A DNA stretch of 10,334 nucleotides from Pseudomonadota bacterium (GTDB lineage Bacteria; Pseudomonadota; Alphaproteobacteria; Caulobacterales; Caulobacteraceae), in contig JAEZHG010000245.1 of NCBI GenBank assembly GCA_023436945.1, positions 1 to 10,334 of the forward strand. The letters are read 5' to 3'. Position numbers and translations under genes: made by a program. This document shows positions 6,607-10,334 of this stretch, in pieces (positions within the stretch are counted from its first letter, which is position 1; each line of letters opens with the position of its first letter). The notes beneath the pieces are model-generated. The model searched no databases, was not told the DNA's origin, and saw nothing but the letters and a program-made list of their open reading frames with translations.

Positions 6607-7485
6607 ATGTCACGATTGATCCGCCACGCCGTTGTGGCTTGCCTTGTTATGGCCCCCGCGGCGACCGCGCAGGCTCAAGATTGGCGTGGCACTCCGGTTT
6701 ACGGAGAAGTGCGCCTCCAGAACGGCTTCACGCCCGATCCGCAAACTGTGAACGTACAGGCCGGCGGCAACCGCGATGCGTCGAGCATCAAGGCCGCGGG
6801 CTGCGTTGGCCAGATCGGCACCAACCCAGACTATGTGGTGCGTTACAGCGCTGGCTCGCTGCCGCTCTATATCCGCGCCAACTCCTCGTCGGACACCTCG
6901 CTGGTCGTGCGCGCGCCGAACGGCAACTGGAGCTGCGATGACGACTCCGGCGGTGATCTGAACCCGCAAATCGTCTTCAACAGCCCGGACTCTGGCGCCT
7001 ATCACATCTGGGTTGGCTCGCTGAGCGGCTCGGTAGTGTCGGCCCAGTTGCAAATCTCGGAACTGGCGGGCTCCGGTTATAACGAGCAGCCGGACCTGGC
7101 AGCCGAGGCTACCTTCGAGGAAATCATCCTGCGTTCGGGATTCACCCCCGATCCGCGCACCATCAACATGGTCGCCGGCGGCTCGATCGATGCCAGCAGC
7201 CTCGGCTCCAACTGTGTGGGCCGTATTGCCCGCGTTCCGGATGTTGAGCTGACCTATCGCGACAACGGCAACTATCCGCTGGTCTTCACCTTCAATTCGT
7301 CGGGTGACACCACTCTGGTCATCAATGCCCCGGACGGTAACTGGTACTGCGACGACGATTCCGACGGCAATCTGAACCCGCGCGTGACATTCAACAGCCC
7401 GCAAGGCGGCGTGTACGACATTTTTGTTGGCACCGTTGACGGCGAAATGTCGAACGGCACCCTGTCGATCACTGAAATCGACTAA
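6607..7485 (+). CDS. Exported protein with two tandem PPC-like beta domains, function unknown
   Basis: The 292-residue protein starts with a Sec signal peptide (SRLIRH, a hydrophobic stretch, then ATAQA with likely cleavage after A23), so it is periplasmic, surface-bound or secreted. The rest is two copies of a domain of about 120 residues, offset by about 138. Shared motifs are GFTPDP (40-45, 178-183), CVG (66-68, 203-205), APNGNWSCDDDSGGDLNP (103-120) against APDGNWYCDDDSDGNLNP (241-258), then FNSP and an aromatic-rich YxIxVG strand. Each copy has two cysteines (C66/C110, C203/C248), a likely disulfide, and an acidic DDDS loop that could bind calcium (inference). The pattern resembles the bacterial pre-peptidase C-terminal (PPC) domain, but no catalytic domain is attached. 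GGAG at 6593-6596 serves the ATG. A terminator follows, so it is probably its own transcription unit. Confidence 0.88.
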   Translation: MSRLIRHAVVACLVMAPAATAQAQDWRGTPVYGEVRLQNGFTPDPQTVNVQAGGNRDASSIKAAGCVGQIGTNPDYVVRYSAGSLPLYIRANSSSDTSLVVRAPNGNWSCDDDSGGDLNPQIVFNSPDSGAYHIWVGSLSGSVVSAQLQISELAGSGYNEQPDLAAEATFEEIILRSGFTPDPRTINMVAGGSIDASSLGSNCVGRIARVPDVELTYRDNGNYPLVFTFNSSGDTTLVINAPDGNWYCDDDSDGNLNPRVTFNSPQGGVYDIFVGTVDGEMSNGTLSITEID

Positions 7486-7511
7486 ACGTCTGTTCTACAA
7501 TGAATTACAGG

Positions 7512-7546
7512 AACGCTCCGCCCCATGGCCGGAGCGTTTCTTGTTA
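7512..7546 (+). terminator. Intrinsic terminator after the PPC-like gene
   Basis: A perfect 9-bp stem, AACGCTCCG (7512-7520) with CGGAGCGTT (7530-7538), has a 9-base loop and is followed by a T-rich tail (TTTCTTGTT). It lies 27 bases after the stop of the upstream gene. Confidence 0.88.
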
Positions 7547-7602
7547 ACGGCAGCGTTTAATTGCGGTCTTTGGGAGACAAAATCTCACAGAACCGTGAAC
7601 CG

Positions 7603-7621
7603 AACGCGAGGTCACCGCGTT
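7603..7621 (+). repeat. Short hairpin upstream of the lipoprotein gene
   Basis: AACGCG (7603-7608) and CGCGTT (7616-7621) flank a 7-base loop, 34 bases before the ATG at 7655 and clear of its ribosome binding site. It could be a 5' leader hairpin or a protein-binding site. The rest of 7547-7642 shows no convincing promoter to me. Confidence 0.4.
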
Positions 7622-7654
7622 ATCCATGCTCCAAACCCTCCGGAGGAGATCACC

Positions 7655-7918
7655 ATGCGTAAACTTGCACTGACCGCTATCGCCGTCGCCGCCATGACCG
7701 GCCTGGCCGCTTGCCAGAACGCTGCTGAAAAAGAAGCAGACGCCAAGGCTGACGCCGTAGAAGCACAAGCCGATGTGGCCGTGACCCAGCTGGAAAACCA
7801 AGCTGACGCTGCTGCAACCAACGCCCAGCAGGAAGCTCTGGACGCCCAGGCTGATGCTGTTGCGAAGAACGCTGAAGTGAAGGCTGACGCCATCCGCGAC
7901 GCTGCCAAGACCAACTAA
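7655..7918 (+). CDS. Small Ala/Asp-rich helical lipoprotein
   Basis: The 87-residue product has a lipoprotein signal peptide: MRK, a hydrophobic run and the lipobox LAAC with lipidation at C20. The +2 residue is Gln, so outer-membrane sorting is expected. The mature 68 residues are almost entirely Ala, Asp, Glu, Gln, Lys, Val and Asn, with repeated ADA/QADA units (for example ADAKADAVEAQAD and LDAQADAVAKNAE), no Pro or Gly and no aromatic residue. This predicts a long single helix or coiled coil in the periplasm, in the general style of Lpp-like small lipoproteins, but it ends in AAKTN rather than the Lys used by Lpp for peptidoglycan attachment. A strong ribosome binding site GGAGGAGA (7642-7649) precedes ATG 7655. 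A strong terminator follows, so it is monocistronic and possibly abundant. Function is not recognised. Confidence 0.9.
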   Translation: MRKLALTAIAVAAMTGLAACQNAAEKEADAKADAVEAQADVAVTQLENQADAAATNAQQEALDAQADAVAKNAEVKADAIRDAAKTN

Positions 7919-7931
7919 GTCTTAGCGACGC

Positions 7932-7947
7932 GCACTTCATAAAGTGC
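7932..7947 (+). repeat. Small hairpin 14 bases after the lipoprotein stop codon
   Basis: GCACTT (7932-7937) and AAGTGC (7942-7947) form a 6-bp stem with a 4-base loop, just ahead of the main terminator. It may help protect the mRNA 3' end. Confidence 0.4.
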
Positions 7948-7952
7948 CTTCG

Positions 7953-7984
7953 AAAAAGCCCCGCCCCACCGGCGGGGCTTTTTT
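7953..7984 (+). terminator. Strong intrinsic terminator after the lipoprotein gene
   Basis: AAAAAGCCCCGCC (7953-7965) pairs perfectly over 13 bp with GGCGGGGCTTTTT (7971-7983) around the loop CCACC, and a T-run closes it. The A-run on the left arm means it could also terminate transcription from the right. Confidence 0.95.
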
Positions 7985-8001
7985 ATTACTCGCCTTGCAA
8001 G

Positions 8002-8047
8002 AATATTGCTAACGCCCCACACGCTTAGAGCGACTTTGAGCAATATT
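8002..8047. repeat. Inverted repeat in the AT-rich region upstream of the cytochrome gene
   Basis: AATATTGCT (8002-8010) is exactly reverse-complemented by AGCAATATT (8039-8047), with a 28-base spacer. The centre-to-centre distance is 37 bases. The pair sits just upstream of a promoter-like sequence, which suits a two-site operator; a role is inference. Confidence 0.45.
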
Positions 8048-8067
8048 TGATCACAAAAGCTTCAATC

Positions 8068-8096
8068 TTAAAAAACGCTGCTTTCTAAATTATATT
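8068..8096 (+). promoter_or_regulatory. Candidate sigma-70-type promoter for the cytochrome c gene
   Basis: TTAAAA (8068-8073) and TATATT (8091-8096) are separated by 17 bases and match the -35 and -10 consensus at 4 and 5 of 6 positions. Transcription would start near 8103, about 36 bases before the ATG. The region is much more AT-rich than its surroundings. Confidence 0.45.
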
Positions 8097-8138
8097 CCTT
8101 AGGGTCAAGTATCGGCTCTTAGTCAGGGGAATGAGTTG

Positions 8139-8480
8139 ATGAGACAGTATTTTGTTTTCACAGTAGCCGCCCTGTGTATGTCGGGCGTTATCGGTGTGGC
8201 ATCGGTTTCGACCGCCGAACCTCAAGCCACCACACAACCCGCACCTGTTTCCGCCCTTCCAGAGGGCGAGGGTCGTGGTGTGACCGAACAGGTCTGTGGC
8301 CAGTGCCACAACGTTCGCATGTTCTCCAGCCAGCGCCACGACCGCGACGGATGGAATGCCACGATCACACGCATGCTCGATAAGGGCATGAGCGCGGACG
8401 AGGACACCCTTTACGAAATCTCCGACTACCTGACGGAATATCTCGGCAAGGAAGATCAGAACGCGTCCACGCCTTCATAA
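8139..8480 (+). CDS. Small exported monohaem cytochrome c
   Basis: The 113-residue protein has a Sec signal peptide (hydrophobic residues about 4-22, likely cleavage after STA at 26) and one haem c site, CGQCH (C53, C56, H57). The downstream part GWNATITRML-DKGM offers M79 or M84 as the sixth haem ligand. The order LPEGEGRGVTEQVCGQCH, RDGW, RM and a final YLTEYLG helix matches the small periplasmic c-type cytochromes found beside or fused to quinoprotein-type dehydrogenases, so it probably carries electrons; the partner is unknown. ATG 8139 is chosen over the TTG at 8136 because AGGGGA (8125-8130) is better spaced from it. Its last 25 bases overlap the 3' end of the convergent regulator gene, and no terminator is seen between them. 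Confidence 0.88.
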   Translation: MRQYFVFTVAALCMSGVIGVASVSTAEPQATTQPAPVSALPEGEGRGVTEQVCGQCHNVRMFSSQRHDRDGWNATITRMLDKGMSADEDTLYEISDYLTEYLGKEDQNASTPS

Positions 8481-9337
8481 GAGGCGACAAACGCATCACG
8501 TATCGCCAAGGCCCGACGGGTGTCGGCGTCACTGGCCCTACAGACAAACGAAATCTGGCGACGCGGCACCGTGCCTTCGAGCGGGAGCTGTCGAACTGGC
8601 GCGCGTGCGGCCCCTCCGGTCGGCAGGCGCGGAATGATCGACACACCCAGCCCTTGGGACACCATGGCCAGCACTGCCTCGATCGACTCCAGTTCGAACC
8701 GCGGCCTGACTCCCGGCAGCAGACGGTGAAGATACGACGCGGCCGTCCGTCCACTGGTCAGGGTGGTGTCGAACTGGATCCAGCCACAGGTCTCGACCAG
8801 TTGGCGGATGTCGCTCCCCTCGGTGTCTGGCGGTGCCACGAAGACGAATGGCTGTTGGGCCAGGTCTCGCCAATAGAGGCGGCTTGATCCCCCTGCGTTA
8901 GGCCGGATCAGCGCCGCCCCATCCAACCTTCCGGCCTTCAACTGGTCCAGCAACTCGGTGGAGTCGCCCTGGATCACACGCACGCTGAGCCCCGGATGGC
9001 GATGCGCGATCTCTGCCAGAACAAGGGGGATCATTGTGGGTTGCAACGAACGGATCGCACCGATGGCCACGCGCCCCGTCAGGGTCGCGCTGTGGCGCGT
9101 GCGGGCATCTTCGACAGCGTCCAGCGCCGAGCGGACAGTATGGGCCAGTTCCATCGCCAGATGGGTAGGCCTCACCGTCCTTGCCGAGCGGTCAAACAAG
9201 GGCTGGCCTATGTACTCCTCCAGCTTTTTCATCTGCAGACTGACAGCGCTCGGCGTCAGACCGACTTCCTCAGCAGCGCCCGCAAAACTGCCCTGCCGGA
9301 TCACGGCCCCCAGCGTGTTGAGGAATTCCAGCTTCAA
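8456..9337 (-). CDS. LysR-type transcriptional regulator
   Basis: The protein has an N-terminal winged helix-turn-helix typical of LysR regulators (FLNTLGAVIRQGSFAGAAEEVGLTPSAVSLQMKKLEEYIGQPLFDR in outline) and a C-terminal periplasmic-binding-like effector domain with GLGVSIIPRLP near its end. I choose the TTG start at 9337: AAGGAG lies 6 bases upstream, the protein becomes 293 residues (normal for the family) and the HTH begins at the usual place. A longer reading from ATG codons at 9433 or 9430 adds 31-32 residues of non-family sequence and has no good ribosome binding site. The gene is divergent from the aldehyde dehydrogenase gene, the classic layout for a LysR protein and its target. 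Its 3' end overlaps the cytochrome gene by 25 bases. The effector is unknown. Confidence 0.9.
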   Translation of the reverse strand: MKLEFLNTLGAVIRQGSFAGAAEEVGLTPSAVSLQMKKLEEYIGQPLFDRSARTVRPTHLAMELAHTVRSALDAVEDARTRHSATLTGRVAIGAIRSLQPTMIPLVLAEIAHRHPGLSVRVIQGDSTELLDQLKAGRLDGAALIRPNAGGSSRLYWRDLAQQPFVFVAPPDTEGSDIRQLVETCGWIQFDTTLTSGRTAASYLHRLLPGVRPRFELESIEAVLAMVSQGLGVSIIPRLPTGGAARAPVRQLPLEGTVPRRQISFVCRASDADTRRALAIRDAFVASYEGVDAF

Positions 9338-9343
9338 AATCAG

Positions 9344-9349
9344 CTCCTT
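9344..9349 (-). promoter_or_regulatory. Ribosome binding site that sets the LysR start
   Basis: On the minus strand AAGGAG lies 6 bases before TTG 9337. It is partly inside the palindrome at 9347-9365, so three of its bases can be paired in an mRNA hairpin. Confidence 0.7.
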
Positions 9350-9365
9350 GCTGCATTGCAGCAAG
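9347..9365. repeat. Perfect 19-base palindrome overlapping the LysR ribosome binding site
   Basis: CTTGCTGCA and TGCAGCAAG flank one central base (9356), giving 9-bp perfect dyad symmetry. In the regulator's mRNA it can form a 7-bp stem with a 5-base loop whose 3' arm contains the first AAG of the AAGGAG. As DNA it is a good candidate operator for autoregulation. Confidence 0.7.
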
Positions 9366-9388
9366 CGAACGTGCCGCAAAACAATGTT

Positions 9389-9419
9389 CTCGATACATAA
9401 CAAATACTCATCAATCGAG
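9389..9419. promoter_or_regulatory. Candidate LysR-type binding region
   Basis: CTCGAT (9389-9394) and ATCGAG (9414-9419) form an inverted repeat with a 19-base AT-rich spacer that contains ATAACAAATACTCAT, a T-N11-A arrangement of the kind LysR proteins bind. It lies midway between the divergent genes. The T-N11-A motif is weakly specific, so this is tentative. Confidence 0.35.
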
Positions 9420-9459
9420 TCAGAAAACATCACTTTTTATCGCTGACGCCGACCCATAC

Positions 9460-9470
9460 GGTTTCAAACC
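9460..9470. repeat. Short palindrome upstream of the aldehyde dehydrogenase gene
   Basis: GGTTT and AAACC flank a single central C, a perfect 5-1-5 dyad two bases before the GC-rich hairpin. It is short and could be chance, but could also be an activator half-site pair. Confidence 0.3.
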
Positions 9471-9472
9471 AC

Positions 9473-9501
9473 GCCCCGGGGACCAGTCCCCTGGCCGGGG
9501 C
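9473..9501 (+). repeat. GC-rich stem-loop in the leader of the aldehyde dehydrogenase gene
   Basis: GCCCC (9473-9477) pairs with GGGGC (9497-9501) and GGGGA (9478-9482) with TCCCC (9487-9491) around a CCAG loop, leaving a 5-base bulge on the 3' side. No T-run follows, so it is not a standard terminator. TGACC (9511-9515) and GGTCA (9523-9527) form another small dyad downstream, before the ribosome binding site. Confidence 0.55.
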
Positions 9502-9547
9502 AAGACGCAATGACCCGCAAGAGGTCAGGCACAGGGAGGGGGGATAA

Positions 9548-10334
9548 ATGGACGGTATCAAAACCATCCGGATGCTGATCGATGGCGTGTGGGTAGAGGG
9601 GCATGGAGCCCCCGCTTCCGTCGTCAACAAATACGATGGATCGACCATCGCAGAGCTACGCCAGAGCAATCTGGATCAGGTTGATCAAGCCGTTGCGGCT
9701 GCACGTCGGGGCTTTGAGAATGACAGGCTGACGATTGCCGATCGCGCCGCCCTGCTGCACCGCATCGCCGATATGATCGCTGCGCGCCACGCTGAACTGG
9801 CCGAGGTCATCGTCGCCGAAAGCGGCGTGCCGATCAAAGATTCCGCCAATGAAGTGACCCGCACCGTCGAGACCTTCCGCGTCTCCGCTGAGGAAGCACG
9901 GCGCCTGATTGGCGAGATGGTCCCGATCCAGTCTGCGCCCGGTCAGTCGGGTCGTATGGCCTACACGATCCGCAAACCGCGCGGCGTCGTGGGCGGCATC
10001 TCCTCCTTCAACTCGCCGCTGAATATGGTCGCGCACAAGGTCGCACCAGCCCTGGCATCGGGTAATGCCGTGGTCTTCAAACCACCGCTCTCGACCCCGA
10101 TCTCGGCCACTCTTCTATTCGAGATCATGCTGAAAGCAGGCGTCCCTGCCGGCCTGATCCATCTGGTTCACGGCGATGGCGCGGTGATCGGCAACCGTCT
10201 GGTCGAGCATCCTGAAGTGGACTTCTTCACTTTTACCGGCAGCACCCCGGTCGGAAAGCAAATCCGTCAGATCAGAGGGATGCGAGCCACCGCTCTGGAG
10301 TTGGGCAGTATCGCCGCGACCATCGTCTGTGAAG
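9548..10334 (+). CDS. NAD(P)-dependent aldehyde dehydrogenase, 3' partial
   Basis: The first 262 codons are seen. The ALDH superfamily oxidises aldehydes to carboxylates. Visible features are the N-terminal MLIDGVWVEG, the cofactor region PRGVVGGISSFNSPLN with the oxyanion Asn N155, VVFKP (K178), FTFTGSTPVGKQI (227-239) and the general base E251 in ALELGSIAATIVCE. The catalytic Cys lies beyond the window. SFNSPLNMVAHKVAPALA and ELGS instead of the common ELGG are like the lactaldehyde or phosphonoacetaldehyde dehydrogenase-type branch, so the substrate is not settled. The ATG at 9548 is preceded by a purine-rich AGGGAGGGGGGA (9532-9543). The divergent LysR gene probably controls it. Confidence 0.93.
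   Translation, partial: MDGIKTIRMLIDGVWVEGHGAPASVVNKYDGSTIAELRQSNLDQVDQAVAAARRGFENDRLTIADRAALLHRIADMIAARHAELAEVIVAESGVPIKDSANEVTRTVETFRVSAEEARRLIGEMVPIQSAPGQSGRMAYTIRKPRGVVGGISSFNSPLNMVAHKVAPALASGNAVVFKPPLSTPISATLLFEIMLKAGVPAGLIHLVHGDGAVIGNRLVEHPEVDFFTFTGSTPVGKQIRQIRGMRATALELGSIAATIVCE

Noticed and set aside
6607..6642. VVAC at residues 9-12 as a lipobox in the PPC-like protein
   Set aside because: The hydrophobic stretch before it is too short and continues after the Cys; ATAQA at 19-23 fits signal peptidase I better.
9338..9433. N-terminal extension of the LysR protein to ATG 9433 or 9430
   Set aside because: There is no good ribosome binding site, the added residues are not LysR-like, and it would cover the palindrome and the likely regulatory region.
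1..10334. CRISPR array, tRNA/rRNA genes, insertion sequences, phage or defence systems
   Set aside because: I found no regularly spaced repeats, tRNA-like cloverleaf, transposase, integrase or defence-type gene. The accessory interest lies in the his operon and the intergenic structures.

Overview
The window is about 60% GC proteobacterial DNA. It is probably alphaproteobacterial and perhaps from the Caulobacterales; that placement is a low-confidence guess from base composition and gene style. All genes read left to right except one LysR-type regulator.

Positions 1-6492 are the distal part of a compact histidine operon: hisG, hisD, a hisC-like/hisB fusion, hisH, hisA, hisF, hisIE. Each gene overlaps the next by 1 or 4 bases (TAATG, TGATG or ATGA), so translation is probably coupled throughout. 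Gene order, long-form HisG and fused HisIE resemble the enteric operon (hisG-D-C-NB-H-A-F-IE) more than the scattered his genes usual in alphaproteobacteria. Together these genes supply ATP phosphoribosyltransferase, PR-ATP pyrophosphatase, PR-AMP cyclohydrolase, ProFAR isomerase, IGP synthase (HisH+HisF), IGP dehydratase and histidinol dehydrogenase. A competent histidinol-phosphate aminotransferase and a histidinol-phosphate phosphatase are missing and must be encoded elsewhere.

Two things in the operon stand out. First, the open frame at the left edge is a HisG C-terminal segment fused in frame to the N-terminus of a second, nearly complete HisG. The two shared segments differ at 28 of 204 bases, mostly silently, and the junction lies in a 13-base identity. 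It is either a real HisG-HisG fusion or a chimeric assembly. Second, the IGP dehydratase carries an N-terminal HisC-like domain of about 285 residues that lacks the PLP lysine, the NNPTG region and the N-terminus, so it looks like a catalytically dead aminotransferase kept as a fusion partner.

Positions 6493-8138 hold a strong inverted repeat in the post-operon gap, an exported protein made of two copies of a PPC-like beta domain, an intrinsic terminator, a small Ala/Asp-rich lipoprotein, a second terminator and an AT-rich promoter region. Positions 8139-8480 encode a small exported monohaem cytochrome c. Its 3' end overlaps the 3' end of the convergent LysR-type regulator gene (8456-9337, minus strand). 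The regulator is divergent from an aldehyde dehydrogenase gene that runs off the right edge. The 210-base region between them holds several inverted repeats, one of them overlapping the regulator's ribosome binding site. The likely model is that the LysR protein controls the aldehyde dehydrogenase gene and itself.

No tRNA, rRNA, CRISPR array, insertion sequence or origin was seen, and no stretch over 300 bases lacks a gene.
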